Of a stretch of 64,000 nt of DNA, positions 17,541 through 26,370 are shown in pieces (position 1 is the first letter of the stretch; each line of letters begins with the position of its first letter). Origin of the DNA: Kineosporia aurantiaca JCM 3230 (GTDB lineage Bacteria; Actinomycetota; Actinomycetes; Actinomycetales; Kineosporiaceae); contig JODP01000011.1 in NCBI GenBank assembly GCA_000719025.1, positions 185,831-249,830 of the forward strand. The letters are read 5' to 3'. The notes below the pieces were generated by a model. That model was not told where the DNA came from, made no database searches, and was given only the letters and a program-made list of their open reading frames with translations. Made by a program: the position numbers and the translations under genes.

Positions 17541-19061
17541 ATGGCGTACGACCTAGTTCCGCCTGATCCTGCGGGAACGATCGAGTCGCTTGGCGCGCTC
17601 GGCTACACGCTGGAAGCTGCGATAGCTGACCTAGTTGACAACAGCATCGATGCGAACGCAACCGAAGTGGATGTCAACTTCCACTGGGATGGACCCAACT
17701 CGTACATTGCAGTCAGCGATAACGGTCACGGGATGGGACCCTCGGAGCTTCAGAGGGCTATGGGGATCGCGGCCAAGGGACCAAGAACTCGCCGAGACGC
17801 CGGCGAGCTCGGTCGTTTCGGCATGGGCTTGAAGACCGCCAGCTTTTCCCAAGCGCTGAAGTTGTCTGTCTGGACCCGTGGATCAGACACGCAGATGCAT
17901 GTTCGTGTGTGGGACTTGGATCATGTGGTCCGTGTCGGTGAATGGCAGCTTCTGCACGAGCCCGACATAGCAGGCCAGCATGTGTTCGACGTAGAAGCCA
18001 AGCGATTGGAAAAGACTGGCACAGTTGTACTGTGGCAACGATTGTCCAAACTCGTGGACGAGCTGGCTGGTCTGGACGACGAGGCAGCTCATCGACACTT
18101 CCTCGAGGCCATAGCACGGGTAGAAGAGCATCTGGCCATGACGTTTGGTCGGTTTCTTGCCGGCGGCCGACGCAAGGGGCTCAGCTCGTTGATTCTTCGT
18201 ATCAACGGTAATGCAGTGACCGCTTGGGACCCCTTCCTCCAATGGCACTCGGCTACGCTTGAGCGCCCCTCTGAGCGTCTCCAAATCGAAGGACAATCCG
18301 TCGTAGTTAGGCCGTTCACACTGCCGCCGAAGCGACGACTTTCAGACGAGGAATACGCTAAGGCGGCAGGTCCGCGGGGTTGGCTGGAACAACAAGGATT
18401 CTATCTATACCGCAATAATCGACTGATTGTCGCGGGCGGATGGCTGGGCCTACCAAAGCTGCGGAGCGACGAAAAGCATGTACTCGCGCGAATCAGCATC
18501 GAAATTTCCTCCACCCTTGATCAAGCGTGGTCCGTTGATGTGAAAAAGGCAACCGCTCATCCGCCCATCGCTCTTCGAGGCAGCTTGACCCGAACGGCCA
18601 AGGCGGCTCGCGCTGATGCACAGCGCGTTCTGTCCTCTATTGTGCGAACTGCTAGCACCACAAAGACGGATGGGTTTTCATTCGTGTGGCGCCCCGAACG
18701 AAGCGACGGCGAGCTGCGTTTGCGAATCAACTACGAGCATCCCTTGGTGAGACAAGCCATCCAAGCCTCGCCAGACGCAAAGCCCACGGTGAAAGCACTG
18801 CTGCAGTTTATGGAGGAAACTGTGCCTTTGCCAGGACTCCGCATGCTGTTCGATCAAGAAGAGGATCGAGACTACAAGCCCTTCGCAAAGGTCCCTCCAG
18901 ACGAGATAATCAGCATTGCCAACCGCATGTATCGCGCCTATGTCAGTCAAGGCCTAACTCCCAACCAGGCTGCCGTTCGGTTACAGAAGACCGCCCCATT
19001 CAATGAATATCCCGACCTCCTGCAGGCGCTACACCTGACGCGAAAGAACCCCGATGCCTGA
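17541..19061 (+). CDS. MORC/MutL-like GHKL ATPase 1
   Basis: A 506-aa protein with a complete N-terminal GHKL ATPase: N box ADLVDNSIDAN (Asn34), G1 SDNGHGMG (Asp60), G2 GRFGMGLKTAS (91-101). The middle part carries the WLEQQGFYLYRNNRLIVAGGW segment, which corresponds to the S5-like region of MORC/MutL-type proteins. The last 90 residues are helical. It likely clamps DNA in an ATP-dependent way. The ATG at 17541 is close to its AGAGGAG box. It overlaps the Z1 gene by 8 bases. GC is lower than in flanking genes. Confidence 0.9.
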   Translation: MAYDLVPPDPAGTIESLGALGYTLEAAIADLVDNSIDANATEVDVNFHWDGPNSYIAVSDNGHGMGPSELQRAMGIAAKGPRTRRDAGELGRFGMGLKTASFSQALKLSVWTRGSDTQMHVRVWDLDHVVRVGEWQLLHEPDIAGQHVFDVEAKRLEKTGTVVLWQRLSKLVDELAGLDDEAAHRHFLEAIARVEEHLAMTFGRFLAGGRRKGLSSLILRINGNAVTAWDPFLQWHSATLERPSERLQIEGQSVVVRPFTLPPKRRLSDEEYAKAAGPRGWLEQQGFYLYRNNRLIVAGGWLGLPKLRSDEKHVLARISIEISSTLDQAWSVDVKKATAHPPIALRGSLTRTAKAARADAQRVLSSIVRTASTTKTDGFSFVWRPERSDGELRLRINYEHPLVRQAIQASPDAKPTVKALLQFMEETVPLPGLRMLFDQEEDRDYKPFAKVPPDEIISIANRMYRAYVSQGLTPNQAAVRLQKTAPFNEYPDLLQALHLTRKNPDA

Positions 19062-21897
19062 TATCGAATCGCCTATGGATCGAGCACTTAAACTGGTGTT
19101 AGCGCTCTTTCCTGCGGGACGCGCCAAAGTCGAAGACATCGCCAAAAACTGTGAAGACGTCCTCGGACTGCTTCAGATACGTGGCGAAGAGGCGCCCGAG
19201 CTCAACGCTCTCATCCGCGAGGTCGAGAGCCGTGTCGTCGTTTGGCAGGAACGCTCGACGTCATTGGAGGACCGCACAGGCCATGAAGACTGGCTGGCGG
19301 CGGAACGGGAGAACATCAAGTGGTCATTTTGGGACAGATACCGTCGCTACCTGGAACAGGTCGAGCTGCTTCCTCCCGCTGTAATTAGTCGCCTCGACGA
19401 CAGTACTTTCCGCGTTCTCGAGAAGCTCGAAAACCCCGGTAGGGTGGGGGAGTGGGACCGTCGAGGAATGGTTGTCGGTCACGTCCAGTCCGGTAAAACG
19501 AGTCATTACACCAGCTTGGCGTGTAAGGCAGCGGACGCTGGGTACAAATTGATCGTAGTTTTGACAGGCACGCATGACAGCCTGCGGAGCCAAACTCAGT
19601 TACGTTTGGACGAGGGATTGTTGGGTTTCGATACCCAATTCCAATCCCGTACCGACGAGAATAAGCAGACGAGGATTGGTGTCGGTGCACTGCCAGGCGT
19701 AGAAGCGCTCAAAATTGGAAGCATCACTTCAAGCAAAGCCAAGGGTGATTTCACGGGGCAGCGAGCGGACAACTTCAGTGTTCCCATAGGGGAAATGCCG
19801 ATCTTGTTGGTGATCAAAAAATATGGTTCGATTCTCGACAATTTGCATGGATGGGTTACCAAGCTTCACGGGGAACAGATCAAAGCCGACTCCGATGAAA
19901 AGCGGATCCGCGACATACCGCTTCTGGTGATCGATGACGAGGCTGACAATGCATCCATCAACACTAAGAACCCCGATGAAGAGCCAACAGCCATCAATCG
20001 AAAAATCAGAAAGTTACTGAAGGCCTTTGACAAGAGCTCATACGTAGCCTACACGGCGACGCCTTTTGCCAACATCTACAGTTCCAAGTCTGAAGACGAT
20101 GAATTCAGTCTTGATCTGTTTCCTCGCCATTTTATCGAGAACCTCAAGGCGCCGAGCAACTACTTTGGCCCAAGCCGTGTGTTCGGATTGTCCGCAACCG
20201 ACGAAGAGGACGCCAGACTACCGCTCCCGATTTTCCGCGAAGTCAACGACCATAACGCTTGGATGCCGGACGGACACAAGGCAAATTGGAGCCCAAAGCA
20301 AGAGAACTTTCCTGCCAGCCTCAAAAAAGCAATCCATTCCTTCTTTTTATCCTGCGCGGAACGCCGAGCACGTGGTCAAGAGACAAAGCACAACTCCATG
20401 CTGATTCACACTACGCGCTTTCAGCAGGTTCAGGCCCAAGTCGCCGAGCAGGTAGATGACTACCTACAAGGAAGCATTTACCGGCTCCGCTACGGCGACG
20501 GAAGTTCCGAGAGCATTTGGGATGAGCTGGAAGACCTGTGGCTCACCGACTATGAATCAACATCTCAGTCTTGGCCGGAAGCAGTTGAAATCACAAGCTG
20601 GGACGACCTGCGGGCCCACGTGATTCCCGCGGTCGCGAAGATCAACGTAAGAACTATCAACGGTGCTTCCCAAGACGCGCTTGAATACTACGAACACCGT
20701 AAGGATGGACTTTCGGTTATTGCGATCGGCGGCGACAAGCTGTCTCGCGGTCTGACCTTGGATGGGTTGTCTGTCAGCTTCTACCTGCGAGCCAGCAAAA
20801 TGTACGACACGCTCATGCAAATGGGGCGTTGGTTCGGCTACCGACCTCGTTATGAAGATCTTTGCCGACTGTACACGACGACAACTTTACGTGATTGGTA
20901 TGGAGAGATAACCGCAGCCGCTGAGGAACTGCGGGCTGACTTTGACGACATGGCTGAGAAGAAGGGAACTCCGGAAGCGTATGGCCTAAGAGTCCGCCAG
21001 TCAGCGGCCGGGCTTAGCGTAACGTCGCCGACGAAAATGCGCTCCGCGAAGAGCATCACCATGACTTTCTCCGGCGATCTTTCGGAAAGCGTGACGTATC
21101 GTCTTGACAAGGACGCGATTTCGCGCAACCAGGAGAACTTGGAAGAGTTCATCAAAAGTCTTGAGGTAGATGCCAGTTTGGAATCCGAGCATCGCACCTT
21201 CGCCGTAGCTGGAAACTACCTTTGGCGAGGAGTTTCCGGAACGGCGGTGGCAAACTTCTTCGACGGCTATCAAAGTGATCCGAAGGCGCTACGCGCCAAA
21301 CCTCAGCTGCTCTCTGGTTATATTCGAGCTGGCGTTGAACGAGGAGAGTTGGTGAGTTGGACAGTGGCTCTCGTCCACTCCGGAGCCGTCACGCCGCATT
21401 TGAAAGATATCGCAACGCTAAGTGTTGCTCTGACTGTGCGTTCCCCGTATCAGCCCAGCGATCTTCAAACTCTAGCTGCGGATCCGGAAGCTCTGAAACG
21501 CTACACCATCAGGCGCGTTCTGAGTCCACGAGACGAGTCTTTGGATCTATCCGAAGAACAGCGTGCCGCGGCCTTGGCGGAGTTGAAGGCTGAGCTTAGC
21601 CAGAAAGCGTTGAAGGACGGAAAAGAATACAAGGAACCGAAGCATCCTAGAGGGCCGTCGCTGCGTAGGAAGCGTCCCGCTGACAGCGGACTTCTCCTCA
21701 TTTATCCGCTCGACAATCTAGTCGATGACAAGGACGGCAAGCAGGTTCAGATTGCAGACAACTATCTGGTTGGGTTCGCTGCTAGCTTCCCCTTTTCGCC
21801 CAGCGCACTGACAGCCAAATATAAGGTTAACGACACTTGGTTCAAGCAGATGCTGAGCGAAATGGACGACGACAGTGACGGCGACGCCGATGAATGA
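19054..21897 (+). CDS. Z1-domain helicase-like ATPase
   Basis: A 947-aa protein of the Z1 family (superfamily 2-like). Walker A is GHVQSGKTSHYTS (about residues 141-153), Walker B LLVIDDEADNAS (about 290-301), motif III-like YVAYTATPFAN, and late motifs IGGDKLSRGLTLDGLSVS and MGRWFGYRPRY (arginine finger region, about 590). The tail is acidic. It is presumed to translocate on DNA and power the adjacent nuclease; this is inferred from the family. It overlaps the upstream ATPase and downstream DUF4420 genes, so all are co-expressed. Confidence 0.93.
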   Translation: MPDIESPMDRALKLVLALFPAGRAKVEDIAKNCEDVLGLLQIRGEEAPELNALIREVESRVVVWQERSTSLEDRTGHEDWLAAERENIKWSFWDRYRRYLEQVELLPPAVISRLDDSTFRVLEKLENPGRVGEWDRRGMVVGHVQSGKTSHYTSLACKAADAGYKLIVVLTGTHDSLRSQTQLRLDEGLLGFDTQFQSRTDENKQTRIGVGALPGVEALKIGSITSSKAKGDFTGQRADNFSVPIGEMPILLVIKKYGSILDNLHGWVTKLHGEQIKADSDEKRIRDIPLLVIDDEADNASINTKNPDEEPTAINRKIRKLLKAFDKSSYVAYTATPFANIYSSKSEDDEFSLDLFPRHFIENLKAPSNYFGPSRVFGLSATDEEDARLPLPIFREVNDHNAWMPDGHKANWSPKQENFPASLKKAIHSFFLSCAERRARGQETKHNSMLIHTTRFQQVQAQVAEQVDDYLQGSIYRLRYGDGSSESIWDELEDLWLTDYESTSQSWPEAVEITSWDDLRAHVIPAVAKINVRTINGASQDALEYYEHRKDGLSVIAIGGDKLSRGLTLDGLSVSFYLRASKMYDTLMQMGRWFGYRPRYEDLCRLYTTTTLRDWYGEITAAAEELRADFDDMAEKKGTPEAYGLRVRQSAAGLSVTSPTKMRSAKSITMTFSGDLSESVTYRLDKDAISRNQENLEEFIKSLEVDASLESEHRTFAVAGNYLWRGVSGTAVANFFDGYQSDPKALRAKPQLLSGYIRAGVERGELVSWTVALVHSGAVTPHLKDIATLSVALTVRSPYQPSDLQTLAADPEALKRYTIRRVLSPRDESLDLSEEQRAAALAELKAELSQKALKDGKEYKEPKHPRGPSLRRKRPADSGLLLIYPLDNLVDDKDGKQVQIADNYLVGFAASFPFSPSALTAKYKVNDTWFKQMLSEMDDDSDGDADE

Positions 21898-22885
21898 CCG
21901 ATGGGATGAACTGGTTTCGCTGACCGTGACGTCTCCCGGCGTCTCTCGCCTTCGAGTGGCGCCCTCATCCCCGCACAACTTGTTCATTGGCCTGGTACAA
22001 CCAGGAAATCGTCTCTACTTCTGGTACGACGTGCCCGTAGGAACTATTCCTCCGGACTACCAGTTGCCTTCGCTCCGTTCCATTCGCACGTCGATCGAGG
22101 CGGTGCCGGAAAATCCGAGCATTGTCCGCATTGGGCTGGGGTTGGATAAGTCGGATCTCGGTGACGTCTACAAGGCAATGGTGAATGATCTTATTGGTGC
22201 GGTTTCTGCGACTTCTGATGCAGACAGTGGGCTGTCGGTTCTCGAAAATCGTACGGAACGCTGGCAGAAATTGCTGCGTAACGATGCACAGGCAGGCCTA
22301 AGTACCTCCGACCGGCGGGGCCTTATCGGAGAACTATTAATCTTGCGTCAGCTGCTTGAGCAGGGAGGCAACCCAGCTAGGACGGTCGTGGCATGGACGG
22401 GTCCGCATGGGAAACACCAAGACTTCCAAGGCAAGCGCGCTGCTATTGAGGTCAAGACCACTGTTACGAAGCAGCCCCAATCTCTCGTGATTTCGAGTGA
22501 ACGGGAACTTGACCCCGTAGGTGTCGCACGCCTCTTTCTAGCCCACCTGTCCTTGGACGAACGCCAAGGGGGAAGCGGTGAATCGCTTAACGACGTCGTG
22601 GCTTCACTCCGCAGGCTGCTTGCAAATGACGCGAATGCGCTATCAGTTTTCGATGACTCGCTGTTTACCTACGGATACCTTGACGTCCATGCACCTCTTT
22701 ATCAGAACATTACCTATGCCATACGGGACCAGAATATGTTTCAGGTGGGGGACGGGTTCCCCCATATAACAGAGCGCACTGTGCCTGAGGGGATTGGAGA
22801 TATCACTTACCGTATTCAGATTTCCGCTTTGCGGCCAAGTTGGATATCAACTTCTGAGGCGCTGGATGCGGTGGTGGAATCATGA
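21890..22885 (+). CDS. PD-(D/E)XK nuclease-like protein (DUF4420)
   Basis: A 331-aa protein. The putative active site lies near residues 180-192: HQDFQGKRAAIEVKTT supplies the Asp and the E-x-K pair, preceded by the family helix RGLIGELLILRQLL. This is the DUF4420 branch of the PD-(D/E)XK nucleases. The ATG overlaps the Z1 stop by 8 bases and the stop overlaps the AIPR start by 4. It is the probable DNA-cutting subunit. Confidence 0.88.
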   Translation: MNDRWDELVSLTVTSPGVSRLRVAPSSPHNLFIGLVQPGNRLYFWYDVPVGTIPPDYQLPSLRSIRTSIEAVPENPSIVRIGLGLDKSDLGDVYKAMVNDLIGAVSATSDADSGLSVLENRTERWQKLLRNDAQAGLSTSDRRGLIGELLILRQLLEQGGNPARTVVAWTGPHGKHQDFQGKRAAIEVKTTVTKQPQSLVISSERELDPVGVARLFLAHLSLDERQGGSGESLNDVVASLRRLLANDANALSVFDDSLFTYGYLDVHAPLYQNITYAIRDQNMFQVGDGFPHITERTVPEGIGDITYRIQISALRPSWISTSEALDAVVES

Positions 22886-24900
22886 CAACATCCCTGGAGT
22901 CCTACGCCGAAGACTTGGTGCAGACTGTTATTGCCTACTCTGAAGCTAACAGTACCTCAACTCATGATGCGTTCATGGAGCAGGTTCTGTCTGACCTGGA
23001 AAGCGCAGGACATGTAGCTGATTGGTCGATTGGCTACTATCGATCACGCGGCCAGGAGATCAGCGGTTATGGGTGGAGCGAGGAGCAGGCATCCCTAGAT
23101 CTCTTCGTCGCATCGTTCACGCAGCAACCGCTCATGAGCAGAATAGGCAAGACAGAAATCACGGCCCTTGCGAAGCGTGCGGCCGGATTCGCTGTCAAGG
23201 CGCAGGCGGGATTGGCTGCTCAGCTGGACCAAGCAACCGAAGCCTACGATGCCGCTGAAGGCGTGGCGGCGGCATTGACGGCTGCTGCCGCGGTGAGGGT
23301 CTTCATCATCACCAATGACCTAGCGACCGTCTCCATTTTGGACACGACACTTGTCGTGGCAGGTCTTCCTGTGACAGTTGAGATCTGGGATCTGGAACGC
23401 CTGCACCGGCTGGAAACATCTGGGCAGCTTAGGGAGCCGATTGCCGTCACTTTTGGTGAGCCGCTTCCTTGCTTGTCGACGCCGAACACGGACGAAAACT
23501 ACTCGGTCTTCCTCACAATTATCAGAGGTGATGTACTGGCTCAGATTTATCATGAGCACGGTACACGGCTTCTAGAATTGAATGTCCGTTCGTTCTTGCA
23601 GCTCAAGGGTGCTGTCAATCGAGGGATTAGAGAGACTCTTATCCATATGCCGGAAAGGTTCTTGGCGTACAACAACGGCATTAGCGCCACCGCTGCCAAG
23701 GTCGAGATGGTGGAGTTGCCAGGCGGGGGGCCTGCAATCCATCGCATTCACGACCTCCAGATAGTCAATGGGGGGCAGACAACGGCGTCCATTCACAGTA
23801 GTTTTGTGAAAAAGGACGAGGCGGACCTTGCCAAGGTTCATGTCCAGATGAAACTAACCGTGGTAGATCCAGCATATCTGCAAGAAGTCGTTCCCGAGAT
23901 TTCGCGATTCTCCAACACGCAGAATAAAGTCACTCTGGTTGATTTCAGCTCCAATGATTCGTTTCACGTCGAACTTGAAAAAGTGTCGCGAACCCTGTGG
24001 GCGCCGGCAGTGGCGGGAACGGGTCAGGAAACAAAGTGGTTCTATGAACGGGCTCGTGGACAGTACGCGGATGCAGTGAATCGGGAGCGCACCCCCGCAA
24101 GGCAAAAAGCTTTCAAGAGTCAACACCCGCTGAAGCAGAAGTTTTTGAAGACAGACGTGGCGAAGTGGATGAACACGTGGGATCAGAAACCTTGGTCAGT
24201 GTGCCGCGGAGCTGAAAAGAACTTCCGCGCATTCATGGCGGAACTTGACGGAGCGACACCAACTACTGACGTCGACTACGTGCAGCAGCTGCTCGCCAAG
24301 GGAATTCTGTTCCGTGCTACGGAGAAGGTTGTCACCGACCAAGCATTTGGCGGGTACCGGGCTAATATTGTGACATATTCCGTGGCAAAGCTCGTACAAG
24401 CCACTGAATCGCGCATCGATCTCGAAAGGATTTGGCGGGACCAGTTTATAACGGATGCTACGGCTGAGGCGCTGGCTGAAATAAGCCATCTTGTTCATAA
24501 AATAGTTATAGATCCCGTTGGCGGCACAAACGTGGGAGAGTGGACCAAAAAGGAGCTCTGCTGGGGACATGTCAGCGAAATAGAATGGGCGGTGCCACCA
24601 GCGCTACAGGACGAACTGGGGGTTGCCCCGCAAGTAGTGAGTAGAACGCGTAGCGCACGTCACCGTGCCGTAACGGTGGCCGACCCCGAAGATCTTTTGA
24701 GGGTGAAGGCGATCGAGTCAGACACATGGTTCGCGTTGGCTGCTTGGGCGAAGGAAACCGAAAGCCTGCAGCCTTGGCAACGAGGGCTTGCCTTCTCACT
24801 TGGACGGTTGGCCGGTCGCGAGGCTGAGCCGTCGGCCAAGCAGGCCAAGCAAGGGGTCCTGATCCTCGATGAGGCGCTGGCGCTCGGCTTTCGAATGTAG
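22882..24900 (+). CDS. AIPR-family phage-resistance protein
   Basis: A 672-aa protein with the AIPR hallmark: RFLAYNNGISATA followed by IHDLQIVNGGQTTASIHSS (about residues 258-305) and EISRFSNTQNKV. The family is named for abortive-infection phage resistance; its biochemistry is poorly defined. The C-terminal third (about 560-672) is outside the core and may contact the island partners. It starts within the stop of the DUF4420 gene. Confidence 0.9.
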   Translation: MTTSLESYAEDLVQTVIAYSEANSTSTHDAFMEQVLSDLESAGHVADWSIGYYRSRGQEISGYGWSEEQASLDLFVASFTQQPLMSRIGKTEITALAKRAAGFAVKAQAGLAAQLDQATEAYDAAEGVAAALTAAAAVRVFIITNDLATVSILDTTLVVAGLPVTVEIWDLERLHRLETSGQLREPIAVTFGEPLPCLSTPNTDENYSVFLTIIRGDVLAQIYHEHGTRLLELNVRSFLQLKGAVNRGIRETLIHMPERFLAYNNGISATAAKVEMVELPGGGPAIHRIHDLQIVNGGQTTASIHSSFVKKDEADLAKVHVQMKLTVVDPAYLQEVVPEISRFSNTQNKVTLVDFSSNDSFHVELEKVSRTLWAPAVAGTGQETKWFYERARGQYADAVNRERTPARQKAFKSQHPLKQKFLKTDVAKWMNTWDQKPWSVCRGAEKNFRAFMAELDGATPTTDVDYVQQLLAKGILFRATEKVVTDQAFGGYRANIVTYSVAKLVQATESRIDLERIWRDQFITDATAEALAEISHLVHKIVIDPVGGTNVGEWTKKELCWGHVSEIEWAVPPALQDELGVAPQVVSRTRSARHRAVTVADPEDLLRVKAIESDTWFALAAWAKETESLQPWQRGLAFSLGRLAGREAEPSAKQAKQGVLILDEALALGFRM

Positions 24901-25051
24901 GGCAGAGCGTCTTGGCCTGCCGTTTTGACCGGATTCGCGAAGCGGCCCGACATTTGTGAGCCCAACCTGCAAGCAGTTCTCGCGAGGGGAGTCCATGCTG
25001 TGAGATCCTGGCCTCCACCGTAACCTTTGGCTGAAATGTGAGACCACCGGA

Positions 25052-26347
25052 ATGCAGAGTTATTTTACCGTCACGCCCTCGGCGGCTCGACTGACACATT
25101 CGTTAAGAGACATTGGGTACGACTTTGCCTCGGCTGTTGCCGACCTCGTCGACAACAGCATCGCGGCTGGAGCTGCCGAAGTGCGGATCGATATTGCCTT
25201 CGACGGTGAGGACTCGACTGTCATGGTCGCCGACGACGGCGACGGTATGACATCGAACGCTGTGAACGAAGCTCTGCGGTTCGGCAGCAGGCGTGACTAC
25301 GAGGAAGGCGAACTTGGTCGATACGGGTTGGGACTCAAGACCGCTTCGCTTTCGCAGTGTCGGTCCTTGACGGTAGTTAGCCGTCGGAAGGGCGGCGCGC
25401 GGACGACGGTGCGGCAGATCGACCTGGACTTGATTGCGAATCTTGATCAGTGGGTGGTCGCCGACCCGGGTCGAACGCCAGCCGTGGTGCGCGCACGGCA
25501 GAGGATAGCCGAGGGCATGAACACCGTTGTCGTCTGGGACTACCTGGACAGGGTGCTTCCTGAAGATATGGATGGCGGATGGGCTCGGCGACGTCTTGAT
25601 GCGACTGCGACGAAGACGATGGAGCATCTGTCTATGGTCTTTCATCGATACCTTGCAGGCGCGACCCCGGCCGCCAAAATCGATATCATTGTTAACGGCC
25701 AAAAGCTGGAGCCTTGGGATCCCTTTGCAACTTCTGAGCCAGAGACCACCGAACTGGCGACTCAAACTTTTGAGTTGCAGTTGGGAGACACCACCGGAAT
25801 CGTCCGGTTGCGTCGGTTCATCCTGCCGTCGCGAGACCGGTTCAGCTCGGTTACGGAATTTGAAGCGAAAAGTGGTCCCCTAAAGTGGAACCGGCAGCAG
25901 GGACTTTACATTTACCGAGCGGATCGCTTGGTCCAATGGGGCGGTTGGGGCGGTGTTCGAGCAATCGACGAGCACACGAAACTTGCGCGGGCATCCATTG
26001 ATTTCGGAACTGTTTTGGATCCCCTCTTCAACATTAACGTAGCAAAGATGCGTGTTTCGTTGCCTACACAGCTTCGGCAGATGCTGGAACGCCCAGTCCA
26101 CGAACTTTGTTCGCAGGCTGGCTCATTCTATCGAGGTCCGAAGACCGAAGCCCCGTCTCAACCGAAGGAGGCTCGTCGTAGCGTGGAACTGTCCGCAGGA
26201 AACGCCCAAGCGTCTGCTTCTGCCGGTTTGGCACTCCGAAGCGCTGCATTGCAGAGCGGTGACTTTGACGCACTTAAGCGCATAGCCGTAGTTCTGCGAG
26301 ACCAGGTACCTGAGCTGGCTGCCCATTTGGGACTTGACTCGCTTTAG
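25052..26347 (+). CDS. MORC/MutL-like GHKL ATPase 2
   Basis: A 431-aa protein with N box VADLVDNSIAAG (Asn35), G1 ADDGDGM (Asp61) and G2 GRYGLGLKTAS (89-99), plus the WNRQQGLYIYRADRLVQWGGW segment equivalent to that of ATPase 1. It is a diverged paralog of the protein at 17541, with a shorter C-terminus. It follows the AIPR gene after 151 bases and converges on the methyltransferase. Confidence 0.9.
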   Translation: MQSYFTVTPSAARLTHSLRDIGYDFASAVADLVDNSIAAGAAEVRIDIAFDGEDSTVMVADDGDGMTSNAVNEALRFGSRRDYEEGELGRYGLGLKTASLSQCRSLTVVSRRKGGARTTVRQIDLDLIANLDQWVVADPGRTPAVVRARQRIAEGMNTVVVWDYLDRVLPEDMDGGWARRRLDATATKTMEHLSMVFHRYLAGATPAAKIDIIVNGQKLEPWDPFATSEPETTELATQTFELQLGDTTGIVRLRRFILPSRDRFSSVTEFEAKSGPLKWNRQQGLYIYRADRLVQWGGWGGVRAIDEHTKLARASIDFGTVLDPLFNINVAKMRVSLPTQLRQMLERPVHELCSQAGSFYRGPKTEAPSQPKEARRSVELSAGNAQASASAGLALRSAALQSGDFDALKRIAVVLRDQVPELAAHLGLDSL

Positions 26348-26370
26348 GAGGAACGGCTTGCGACCATCAT

